From: Clostridiales bacterium UBA1316
Lineage (GTDB): Bacteria > Bacillota > Clostridia > Oscillospirales > Oscillospiraceae
Direction of reading: 5' to 3'
NCBI GenBank assembly: GCA_002307055.1
Contig: DBTM01000019.1
Location: forward strand, 5,656-18,955
Length of the DNA stretch: 13,300 bases
The translations under genes and the position numbers were made by a program. Below the pieces are notes generated by a model. It was not told the DNA's origin. It searched no databases and saw only the letters and a program-made list of their open reading frames with translations. Of this stretch, positions 6,614 to 13,226 are shown piece after piece; positions within the stretch are counted from its first letter, which is position 1; each line of letters opens with the position of its first letter.

Positions 6614-8146
6614 CTATTGTTGGAGCTTAGTGCCGCATTTCTCGCAGAATGCGGCGTTTGCTTTAGCTTCCGCGCCGCAGTTCCGGCATCTGGCCGTATT
6701 GGCACGATTATTGCCGCTGTCATACGGCTTGTTACGGCCCGGCTGAACTCCAGCCGGTGCCTGCTTCCAGCGGCGGCGTGATTTGCTGATGAGCACAAGC
6801 GTTAATATGGCTATAATAAGAATGATAGCGCCCGCGGCATACCAAATGACATGGCTCCGCGCCAGCAGCGCTTTCATGGGGGTTGAACTGTATTTGCTCC
6901 ATTTCATGGTTTCAGCCACGCTGTTGATTTTTGTGATGCCGGAAAGTCCGTTTTTGTCAGCAGTCACCATTTCGCCGCCGCTGACCATGACAGACTTGCC
7001 ATCGGCTTTTGAAGTAAACTGTACTTTTCCCTCGATAACCTTCAAAGTCGATACACCGTTGTTTTCTTCGCAGACAAGAATAGTCCCCTTGATACCGGCG
7101 ACAGCCTGCGCCGATTCAACTTTAACCTCGCCGTCTTTATACATTTGCTTTACACCAATCCAAAGCTTACCGGCAACGAGCTTCAGCTTGTTTTCACGAA
7201 CAGCCGGAGGGTTTAAGACGATGGCAGATTCGTCCTTTAAGAGAAATGTTGACATATCGGAAAAACCTAAGATGGCGTTGGAATCCTCACCCGTCGATAT
7301 AATGTCATCGGCGTACAGGATGCTCCCCAGCTTGGCCGAACGAACAGAACCATCCGGCGCTATAATATCAACAACACCCGAAATGCTGCTGAAGCGCGCG
7401 CCGGTGTCCACTCTCTGCGAATTATCAACCGGTGCGGCTGACGGCGCATTATCGACCTGCTCCTGCGGTGTTCCAAGGGCCGCGGTATCGCCGGTTACTC
7501 CGGAAGAGGGCTCAGCCGGAGCGGAGGCCTCCGGTGTGGCCGACGGCGCGCCGTCACCCTGCCATTTATATATGTATTCGTAACAGATTACCCCGGCGGC
7601 ATTCATTAGGGTGACGTAGATGCTGAAGGTCCCCGTTTCAGATGACCCCGCGTAGCCGAAATTCGGCACATCGACCTCGCCCGACGCCTTTCCGTCAGGG
7701 GACTGCAGGCTGGAAACCATTCTCACAAGGTCACCCGTTACGAACCCCGGCGTCATCCCCGAGCAGTCCATGGTAATCCCGATAGACCCTTCGGTAAAAG
7801 AATCATTTGCCTTAAAGGACCGGGTCGCCGTGGCGTTATAAGGCAGTTTCATTCCTGGGGTTAGGATATCCGGGAACTGGCCCCAGGTGAAATCCTCTGA
7901 TATGATAAGCCCGTCATTGGTTGAGAAATAATCGACGTGAGCTGCATTGTTTGAAGCATTCCAGTTAGCGTAAGTCGCTGAATCCGGTGCGGATCTGACA
8001 GTACCGCTGTACGGTGATTTCGTCGTGTAGAGCTTCCAGTAGTCTTGCGAAGCCGCGTCGGCATGGACAAGCGGGAAAAAGTTGATTGTGACAGCAAGCA
8101 TTAAGATAAACGCGTAAAACCTGGGTACTGCAGAATTTCGCTTCAA
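6614..8146 (-). CDS. Membrane-anchored FecR-domain protein with C-terminal zinc ribbon
   Basis: About 510 aa. The order is a signal peptide (residues 1-30, a basic start then a hydrophobic core, cleavage near HADA-AS), an extracellular beta-rich region (33-195), an Ala/Pro/Ser linker (200-245), a FecR domain (about 250-395; GDVxxxx-like opening, later AVAGIKGTILVCEE), one membrane helix (about 432-455), a basic stretch SRRRW, and a zinc ribbon CRNC-x10-CEKC (Cys 487, 490, 501, 504) facing the cytoplasm. TTG 8146 is preferred because GGAGGGG lies six bases upstream and the signal peptide then begins MKRNS; ATG 8161 has no SD. FecR proteins of Gram-negatives sense iron transport, but here no TonB receptor or sigma factor is nearby, so the role is unknown. 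It is monocistronic, ending at the terminator 6556-6596. Confidence 0.88.
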   Translation of the reverse strand: MKRNSAVPRFYAFILMLAVTINFFPLVHADAASQDYWKLYTTKSPYSGTVRSAPDSATYANWNASNNAAHVDYFSTNDGLIISEDFTWGQFPDILTPGMKLPYNATATRSFKANDSFTEGSIGITMDCSGMTPGFVTGDLVRMVSSLQSPDGKASGEVDVPNFGYAGSSETGTFSIYVTLMNAAGVICYEYIYKWQGDGAPSATPEASAPAEPSSGVTGDTAALGTPQEQVDNAPSAAPVDNSQRVDTGARFSSISGVVDIIAPDGSVRSAKLGSILYADDIISTGEDSNAILGFSDMSTFLLKDESAIVLNPPAVRENKLKLVAGKLWIGVKQMYKDGEVKVESAQAVAGIKGTILVCEENNGVSTLKVIEGKVQFTSKADGKSVMVSGGEMVTADKNGLSGITKINSVAETMKWSKYSSTPMKALLARSHVIWYAAGAIILIIAILTLVLISKSRRRWKQAPAGVQPGRNKPYDSGNNRANTARCRNCGAEAKANAAFCEKCGTKLQQ

Positions 8147-8336
8147 GGATTTCCCCTCCATTTATTTTTATAAAAATGCGACAGGATGTTGTCAGTCTCT
8201 TATGCATTAATAATACAGCATTCCCAATATAAAGCTATAGTTAAATTACACATAATTACATCCGCTCGCAGAAAATCGCAGACAGGAAACAGGTAAAGAC
8301 GCGCAAATAAGAATGCCTGCTTTTTGTAATTTTATA

Positions 8337-8370
8337 TGCTATAATATTATTCACAGCATCGTTTGGATGC
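8337..8370 (+). promoter_or_regulatory. Extended -10 promoter and 5' leader hairpin of the CvfB-like gene
   Basis: TGC-TATAAT (8337-8345) is an extended -10; the -35 region is poor, as is common with extended -10 promoters. Just beyond the predicted start, GCATC-GTTTG-GATGC (8356-8370) forms a 5-bp hairpin followed by CCTTTT, which may protect the 5' end or weakly attenuate. The rest of the 8147-8336 gap shows no gene; a weak minus-strand TATTAT near 8207-8212 could be the -10 of the FecR-domain gene. Confidence 0.5.
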
Positions 8371-8394
8371 CCTTTTAGAAAGGTACGGTCATAT

Positions 8395-9240
8395 ATGATA
8401 GAACTCGGTAAAATACAGAAGCTTGAGGTCATCCGGTTTACGCAGCATGGGGCTTATCTGAATACGTCGGGTGATAAAGCGGATGAGGATATCCTGCTGC
8501 CGCAGAATCAGGTGCCGCAGGGGACTGATACGGGCAATGAAATAGAAGTTTTCGTGTATAAAGACTCTGAGGACAGAATGATTGCCACAGTCAAAAAACC
8601 AAAACTGACTGTCGGTGAAATGGCGGTTTTAAAGGTTGCGGAAATGACGAAGGTCGGTGCCTTTTTAGATTGGGGCCTTGATAAAGACCTGCTTTTGCCC
8701 TTCAAGGAGCAGGTTGGTGAAATCAAAAAAGATAAGGAATATCTGGTTGCTCTGTATGTTGACAACAGCAAGAGGCTGTGCGCAACGATGCGCGTCTACC
8801 CTTTGCTGAGCAGCAGCTCGCCGTACAAGGCCAAGGATCGCGTTCACGGTATTGTCATCAATATCAGCGCCGAGTGGGGCTGCTTCGTGGCCGTCGACAA
8901 CCTGTATCACGGCCTGATCTATACAAAAGAGCTCTACAGCGCACTCGCCATCGGGGATAAAATCGACGCGCGAGTCATCAAGGTTCGGCCCGACGGCAAG
9001 CTTGAGCTCTCCATGCGCGAGCTCGCCTTCAAGGAAATCGAGGGCGATGCCCGCCTTGTGCTTGAGAAGCTGAAACTGAACAAAGGCGTTTTACCGCTCA
9101 ATGACGACAGCGCACCCGAAAGCATTAAAACCCAGCTGAACATGAGCAAAGGCGCCTTCAAAAGAGCTGTCGGCCGTCTGCTGAAAGAAGGCGCGATTAA
9201 AATCACCGATACCGGCATCGAAACCGCGTGGAAGCCCTGA
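8395..9240 (+). CDS. cvfB: CvfB-like S1-domain RNA-binding protein
   Basis: A 281-aa homologue of the CvfB/YitL family, near the usual length of about 280-300 aa. It contains an N-terminal OB/S1-like domain (about 1-65), a second (70-137) with KVGAFLDWGLDKDLLLPF, a third S1 domain (145-212) with VHGIVINISAEWGCFVAV and KLELSMRE, and a C-terminal winged helix (225-281) with SKGAFKRAVGRLLKEGAI. Family members bind RNA and affect virulence-factor and stress expression in Staphylococcus (known); the role here is inferred. AGAAAGG at 8377-8383 lies 11 bases upstream of ATG 8395. The gene is monocistronic and converges on the EFR1 gene with only 4 bp between stop codons and no visible terminator. 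Confidence 0.92.
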   Translation: MIELGKIQKLEVIRFTQHGAYLNTSGDKADEDILLPQNQVPQGTDTGNEIEVFVYKDSEDRMIATVKKPKLTVGEMAVLKVAEMTKVGAFLDWGLDKDLLLPFKEQVGEIKKDKEYLVALYVDNSKRLCATMRVYPLLSSSSPYKAKDRVHGIVINISAEWGCFVAVDNLYHGLIYTKELYSALAIGDKIDARVIKVRPDGKLELSMRELAFKEIEGDARLVLEKLKLNKGVLPLNDDSAPESIKTQLNMSKGAFKRAVGRLLKEGAIKITDTGIETAWKP

Positions 9241-9244
9241 AGCA

Positions 9245-9936
9245 TTATGTGCAGCCGTTCAGCTTTGCCAAGTCCGTGTATTTGATATCCGGGTGCGTGT
9301 ATCTTTTTCTGCTCTGTGTCTTATCCTTATAATTGATCGCTCTCTGCGGGCAAAATTGGATACAGGCGACACACTGCTCGCAGCGGTGCTTAAAATACGG
9401 CTTGCCGGAAGCACCCAAGCCGATATTATGCACAGGACAGACCTTCTCACAGATGCCACATTTGACGCAGGCGTCTGATACGCTGTAATGCCTGTCCATC
9501 CTCGGCGGGAGCCTGATGAGTAACCAGTAGACTATTTCCTGGAGCGGCTCAGTCCTTGGCGGCTGATTTTTTTCTCTGTTTTTTATAGCTTGCAAAATGG
9601 GCGCAAAATCAATTTCGGATTGCTTCGTTTCCGCCTCAACCGTATCGCGCATATCGTATGTTATAACGTAATTTGAAAACATATCGATTGCTTTGGCGTA
9701 GTGCAGGGTGATATTCTGCCTTTTCAGCCGCGTCAAAAACTCTCTGACCTTCCGCGGCTCGCCCCGATAATAGGTCGGAAAAAAAACCCGATCGTCTCAT
9801 AACCGCCGACGAGGTCATACTGTGCAGAATTCCCCATGGAAACAATGTCGCAGTCCGTTAATTCCTCAGCTGTTTCTCTGGCGAGCTTTAGGCTGTTGCC
9901 CGTTCCTGTAAAGACAAAAATAACGTTTTTACTCAT
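9245..9936 (-). pseudogene. EFR1-family flavodoxin/ferredoxin fusion, degenerate
   Basis: A fusion of an N-terminal flavodoxin-like domain and two [4Fe-4S] ferredoxin motifs. The 5' part (from ATG 9936, SD GAGGTG six bases upstream) begins MSKNVIFVFTGTGNSLKLA, the FMN phosphate loop. The frame breaks at an A8/T8 run (9779-9786): restoring one T gives FFFPTYYRGEPRKVREFL, matching family expectation, and continues to CVKCGICEKVCP and CEQCVACIQFCP (all eight Cys present) and TAA at 9245. About 230 aa result, while intact homologues are around 250-265 as I recall. The segment after EFLTRL joins directly to KRQNITLHYAKAIDM, so about 30-40 residues of the flavodoxin core, including the usual TYGG loop, appear missing. 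Decay is likely. Role, if active: electron transfer. Confidence 0.82.
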
Positions 9937-9973
9937 TTTAATCACCTCATATTACTCATATAATTAATGTGTT

Positions 9974-9991
9974 TATGCACATACATACACA
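9974..9991 (-). promoter_or_regulatory. Putative ArsR-type operator upstream of the EFR1 gene
   Basis: The minus strand reads TGTGTATGTATGTGCATA, two TGTGYATR units 10 bp apart, about 40 bases ahead of the EFR1 start. It matches the arsR promoter spacer (10393-10410) at 15 of 18 positions and with identical spacing, so a common binding site for the ArsR-type regulator is likely. No convincing -35/-10 pair could be fixed here. Confidence 0.6.
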
Positions 9992-10003
9992 TATAAAATC
10001 AAC

Positions 10004-10021
10004 AAAAAAGGCATTTCTGCC
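10004..10021 (-). terminator. Small rho-independent terminator after arsR
   Basis: On the minus strand GGCA-GAAA-TGCC (10010-10021), a 4-bp stem with a GNRA-type tetraloop, is followed at once by six T (10004-10009), 8 bases after the arsR stop codon. The stem is short, but its position and T tract fit. It would separate arsR transcription from the EFR1 gene. Confidence 0.55.
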
Positions 10022-10029
10022 GATTTTGA

Positions 10030-10371
10030 TTAGGCTGGGGGCTTTGCCAATTCTAGCAGATGCTTTAGGTTCGCCGTCGTTTTTTCAAATTGATTGACGA
10101 TATACGTGTTGTTGACTTCATAAAAAATATTGCGGTCCTGCTTTGTTTTCAGCACGATACCGTAACGGTTCATCAGATCAAGATGCCTTGAAATCACCGA
10201 ACGGTCCTGCGAAAAACTCTCCGAGATCTCCTTAATATTCTTTTTCCCGTGGCTGACGAGAAATACGAGGATTTCGCTCCTGACCGGATCGAATAAGGTC
10301 TTGTAAAAATCAAAGTCGATGCTCTCCTGAATTGAATTTCCGCAAGCCAACGCGTTCTTATCACTGCCCAT
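10030..10371 (-). CDS. ArsR-type winged-helix transcriptional regulator
   Basis: A 113-aa winged-helix regulator with DPVRSEILVFLVSHG (helices 1-2), IKEISESFSQDRSVISRHLD as the recognition helix-turn-helix and a wing ending RNIFYEVN. This is the ArsR/SmtB pattern, although the classic metal-binding CxC of ArsR at the recognition helix is absent, so the signal may not be arsenic. ATG 10371 is chosen because a longer open frame would start with the TTG of the -35 box at 10411-10416. The leader is then only about 9 nt with a weak SD (GGTGA). It sits between the GDSL hydrolase and the EFR1 gene on one strand; matching operators upstream of both arsR and the EFR1 gene imply autoregulation and control of the latter (inference). 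Confidence 0.87.
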   Translation of the reverse strand: MGSDKNALACGNSIQESIDFDFYKTLFDPVRSEILVFLVSHGKKNIKEISESFSQDRSVISRHLDLMNRYGIVLKTKQDRNIFYEVNNTYIVNQFEKTTANLKHLLELAKPPA

Positions 10372-10386
10372 TTCATCACCACAGAC

Positions 10387-10416
10387 ATTATACATGCACA
10401 CACATGCACATGTCAA
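10387..10416 (-). promoter_or_regulatory. Consensus promoter of arsR with operator in its spacer
   Basis: On the minus strand a perfect TTGACA (10411-10416) and perfect TATAAT (10387-10392) are separated by 18 bases (10393-10410). The spacer is exactly two copies of TGTGCATG separated by TG, one helical turn apart. A protein bound here would exclude RNA polymerase, so autorepression by the ArsR-type regulator is expected. The -35 box starts 22 bases after the stop codon of the GDSL gene. Confidence 0.8.
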
Positions 10417-10437
10417 GTGCCCAGCTGACTATCGTCG

Positions 10438-11118
10438 TCACCCAAGCTGCGCAGCCGTGCGGTACTGCTCTGCGGCTGTTTTGTAAATCAAGTGATATCC
10501 GGCTTCATTCGGATGGATGCCGTCCTTGCTGATGAGGTCCTCATAATGATGATTCTGCAAAAATGAGGTCCGGATGTCTATGAGCTGTACATTGAGCTTT
10601 TTAGCCAGCATGACAACCTTTAAATTGTACATTTCCTGCCAGCGATAAATAGAGGTCACGCTGCCGAGCCATTTCAGGATATTTGCCGCTTGTTTTCCCT
10701 GAGAAACCCATTTAAAGTAGCGCTCGGCGACAAGCGGCGGCATTGTCAGGACAATCGGTTTTCCGCCGTTGGTTCGGATGACCTCAATCATCTTATGAAA
10801 GGTTTCCTCAAACAAGCCGAAGGGCGTTTTGCACTTGTGCTCAGCATTCGGCGCGTCGGATACCTCCTGCCAGTTAAAGTCGCAGTCGTTTCCGCCGAGC
10901 TCGATGAATATGTTGTCATAACCCGCGAGCTCTGAGGCGTGATTGGTTATAATCGATAACGCCTTGGTTAAGGTGCAGCCGAAGGCGGCGTAATTATCGA
11001 CAACTAAATCAGCTTGACCGGTCAGCTCGTTTATATTTAGCTTCACCTTTTCATAATGGCCCTCATCGGGCAGCTGCACACCCTTGCCGATGGAGTCCCC
11101 GAATATACAAATTTTCAT
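10438..11118 (-). CDS. SGNH/GDSL-family hydrolase
   Basis: A 226-aa SGNH hydrolase, probably cytosolic because no signal peptide is seen. Block I is FGDSIGKG (nucleophile Ser9), block II Gly47 in AAFGC, block III ELGGND (Asn77), and block V DGIHPNEAGY (Asp199, His202), so the full Ser-Asp-His triad and oxyanion residues are present. Family members are esterases or lipases acting on acyl or acetyl esters; the substrate here is unknown. ATG 11118 is preferred over an upstream TTG at 11175, because GGAGG lies six bases upstream and the longer frame would run through the -10 box. It is followed by arsR, which has its own promoter. Confidence 0.92.
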   Translation of the reverse strand: MKICIFGDSIGKGVQLPDEGHYEKVKLNINELTGQADLVVDNYAAFGCTLTKALSIITNHASELAGYDNIFIELGGNDCDFNWQEVSDAPNAEHKCKTPFGLFEETFHKMIEVIRTNGGKPIVLTMPPLVAERYFKWVSQGKQAANILKWLGSVTSIYRWQEMYNLKVVMLAKKLNVQLIDIRTSFLQNHHYEDLISKDGIHPNEAGYHLIYKTAAEQYRTAAQLG

Positions 11119-11163
11119 AAAAAACCTCCGCAGCTGGTGATCCAATTTATCCTCTTTTGACTT

Positions 11164-11192
11164 ATTATAACACAAAAAAAATAAAATTCAGC
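11164..11192 (-). promoter_or_regulatory. Extended -10 promoter of the SGNH hydrolase gene
   Basis: On the minus strand TGT-TATAAT (perfect -10 at 11164-11169 with an extended TGn) lies 45 bases ahead of the hydrolase start. The -35 region near 11186-11192 is poor (CTGAAT-like). Confidence 0.6.
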
Positions 11193-11377
11193 ATAAAAAT
11201 GTGAAATCAAAAAGGACTTCAACCTCAAGTGTTACCACCCACAGGGACAGTAATTGAACCGAGGGGTAACCGGTACGGGGCAGCAGAAGAAGAAGCCTTT
11301 CATAGAGAGGGCATCTGCTTTTTCTATTTCAGAATACAATCAATGATATCAGATGAATGGAGTCATCTATAGAAAAC

Positions 11378-11417
11378 GAACCGGTATCTGCTTTCTTACG
11401 TTAGCAGATACCGGTTC
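11378..11417. terminator. Rho-independent terminator of the SLH gene
   Basis: GAACCGGTATCTGCT (11378-11392) pairs perfectly with 11403-11417 (15 bp, 10-nt loop). T-rich sequence follows on both strands (ATTTTGTT on plus, GTTTTCT on minus). It lies about 105 bases downstream of the SLH gene stop and upstream of the hydrolase promoter, so it most likely ends SLH transcription. Confidence 0.75.
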
Positions 11418-11429
11418 ATTTTGTTAAGT

Positions 11430-11459
11430 CTGGGGGGATGTGAAGTTCCACACCTCCAG
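11430..11459 (-). other. GC-rich hairpin in the 3' UTR of the SLH gene
   Basis: CTGGGGG (11430-11436) pairs with 11453-11459 (one G-U), and after a 2-base bulge TGTG (11439-11442) pairs with CACA (11449-11452). It sits 63 bases after the SLH stop and lacks a T tract, so it may stabilise the mRNA 3' end. Confidence 0.4.
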
Positions 11460-11522
11460 TTATCCGTCTTGACTTTAATTAGTTTTAATTTCTGTTTAAC
11501 AAAGGAACATTGAAGTCAGCCG

Positions 11523-13226
11523 TCAATCCAAAGTGTTTTCAATAAATCTCTCCAGTATTGTCGCGACTTCCGCTCTGGTCGCCGTACCTTGCGGGACGAA
11601 GGTTCCGCCGCCGCGTCCCGTGATTATGCCGGTGGTCTGGCAGTACAGAGCCGCGTTTCCCGCCCAAGTTGAAATATTAGCGGCATCTGGATAGGTAAGC
11701 GCGGTATCCATGTTACTTGGCAGTACTCCGAGGAAATTTGCGAAACGGTAAAGGATCGCCGCCATCTGCTCACGGGTAATTTGGTCGTTCGGCCCGAATT
11801 TGTTATTTCCATAACCGAGGATGACGCCGTTCTGTGCCGCCCAGTCCACGTATTTTCCGTAGTAATCGTCATAGTCGCAGTCGGTGAATGCGCGGGCATT
11901 GGAAATACTGATTTCACCGTAGCTCCGCTCGTAAAGCCGTCCGATGACTGCGGCGAACATCGCGCGCGTCATGCCCGTGTCGGGCGAAAACATATTGCTG
12001 CCTGTGCCGACGAATATTTCGCGCTCGGTGACGAAACCGATATAGGTCTCCGCCCAATGGCCATCCGTGTCAATGAAGTTCTGTGGATTTTCTTTGAACA
12101 GCACTGTCACGCCGTCCGGCGCGATGTATTTCATCTCGCCGTCTTTCTCGGCAGCAAAGCCGATGAACACCTTGTTTCTGCTGTCATCCAGATAGTAGGG
12201 CAGGCCAGACGTTACGGCAAAGACCGCGCTGATGGTATGCGACGCAGTGACGTTGGAGAAAGTATAGCTGCCTAAGGCCCCCGCGCTCACTCCATCTACA
12301 AGCACATCGCCAATACAGTACCCCTTGTCCGCTGTGATGGCGAACGTTTTGCTTTCGCCCTTTGTCACGCTCACGCTGCCGCTGGGGCTGATGCTGCCGC
12401 CCGTGCCGGTCGTCGCGGTAATCGTATAGCTTGAATTGCCGCCTGAACCGCCGGAGCTTCCACTATATGTCCAAACCGCGTAGAAGACCGTGTTTCCGGT
12501 AATGGCGTAAGTTGAAACAGCAGACGTCGCGCCGGCGGTGAGTGCCCAGCCGCTGAAAGTATAACCGGTTCTCACAAGAGAACCCGAATTGCCGGGGGAA
12601 CTCCAGACCGTACCATCCGCAACAGTGCCGGAAGCCGGTACGCTGCCGCCCGTTGCCCCGTTGGCATCATAGCTGACGGTGTAGACGCTGAGATAAGAAA
12701 TCGCATAGGTGGAGAAGCTTTGCGTCCATACGATTACCTGATTGGCGGAGGTGTCCACCATATAGCATTCATTCGTCGGCACAACCGTGGAATACGACGC
12801 TTTGGTCATGGCTTCGGGCGCACTGTTGTGATAGCGGTAAACGGCAATATCTGTTTTGCCGCTAAGATCATATGGAATGATGATTTTCAGAAGGCTTTGC
12901 GAGGAAGTGAGCGTATCGTTCGAGGAAGTGGTTGCATCTGATTTTGTTTTCAACAATGACAAATCGAGATACATCCCGATGGTTTGCCCGCTCGCCGCCG
13001 TCTGGATGTCCGCTGCGCCGGTTGCCACATCCGCGCTCTGTTCCTCTACGGTCAGCCTGATCACCACGCTGTTCCCGGAATTGATGTAGCTGTTGTCGGC
13101 ACTCGTAAATTGCTGATCGAGATAGCCGACCACGACGTCCGGGGTACCCTCGGCGACATTCAGGATACTGTTTTTCTTGCCTGTCGGCATCGTAATATTC
13201 GCGTTTGAGACGTCGCTTCCCGCCAC
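11523..13226 (-). CDS. SLH-domain cell-surface protein with InlB-type repeats (5' end interrupted)
   Basis: A large exported surface protein, of which 567 codons are open from a GTG at 13226. In order it has an adhesin-like beta region (residues 1-180), an InlB/Listeria-Bacteroides repeat (about 182-253; YTVSYDANGATGG, GYTFSGWAL, FYAVW), a Gly/Ser hinge, a divergent bacterial repeat (267-337; GGSISPSGSVSVTKGESKTF), and three C-terminal SLH domains (about 382-435, 446-500, 511-564; FIDTDGHWAE, FTDCDYDDYY, YPDAANISTWA). SLH triplets bind pyruvylated secondary wall polymers. GTG 13226 has no SD and falls inside a domain: the frame is open back to 13277, where a TAA (13278-13280) interrupts a PAG-x-YNIV motif, with coding-like sequence continuing to the window edge. 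The real gene starts beyond the window. Confidence 0.85.
   Translation of the reverse strand: MAGSDVSNANITMPTGKKNSILNVAEGTPDVVVGYLDQQFTSADNSYINSGNSVVIRLTVEEQSADVATGAADIQTAASGQTIGMYLDLSLLKTKSDATTSSNDTLTSSQSLLKIIIPYDLSGKTDIAVYRYHNSAPEAMTKASYSTVVPTNECYMVDTSANQVIVWTQSFSTYAISYLSVYTVSYDANGATGGSVPASGTVADGTVWSSPGNSGSLVRTGYTFSGWALTAGATSAVSTYAITGNTVFYAVWTYSGSSGGSGGNSSYTITATTGTGGSISPSGSVSVTKGESKTFAITADKGYCIGDVLVDGVSAGALGSYTFSNVTASHTISAVFAVTSGLPYYLDDSRNKVFIGFAAEKDGEMKYIAPDGVTVLFKENPQNFIDTDGHWAETYIGFVTEREIFVGTGSNMFSPDTGMTRAMFAAVIGRLYERSYGEISISNARAFTDCDYDDYYGKYVDWAAQNGVILGYGNNKFGPNDQITREQMAAILYRFANFLGVLPSNMDTALTYPDAANISTWAGNAALYCQTTGIITGRGGGTFVPQGTATRAEVATILERFIENTLD

Larger units (their letters stand above)
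11193..11522. other. Non-coding gap with several hairpins
   Basis: This gap of about 330 bp has no credible ORF on either strand. Beyond the terminator at 11378-11417 and the hairpin at 11430-11459, it holds GTTACC/GGTAAC (11232-11237 and 11264-11269) and an AGCAGA...TCTGCT stem in 11284-11323 followed by TTTTTCT, terminator-like on the plus strand with no plus-strand gene to serve. The sequence ACCGGTA recurs near 11270 and in the terminator. It could be the remains of an inserted element or a small RNA; I recognise neither. Confidence 0.4.

Noticed and set aside
6783..7583. 266-codon plus-strand open frame
   Set aside because: It lies wholly antisense to the well-supported FecR-domain gene, has no SD or recognisable domain, and its composition is a shadow of the Ala/Ser-rich coding strand.
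8356..8370. Leader hairpin of the CvfB-like gene as a riboswitch or terminator
   Set aside because: The stem is only 5 bp with a CCTTTT tail; no aptamer-like structure is visible in the short leader.
10030..10371. Arsenic-resistance operon
   Set aside because: No arsenite transporter or arsenate reductase is nearby, and the regulator lacks the classic Cys metal site.
10372..10416. Longer arsR start (TTG at 10416, Cys-rich N-terminus)
   Set aside because: The proposed start codon is part of the TTGACA -35 box, and the added residues would be encoded by the promoter itself.
11119..11175. Longer N-terminus for the SGNH hydrolase
   Set aside because: It would begin at a TTG beside the TATAAT box; ATG 11118 has a proper SD and puts GDS at the usual position.
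11781..12275. 164-codon plus-strand open frame
   Set aside because: It is antisense to the SLH/repeat region, whose own frame is strongly supported; no start signal.
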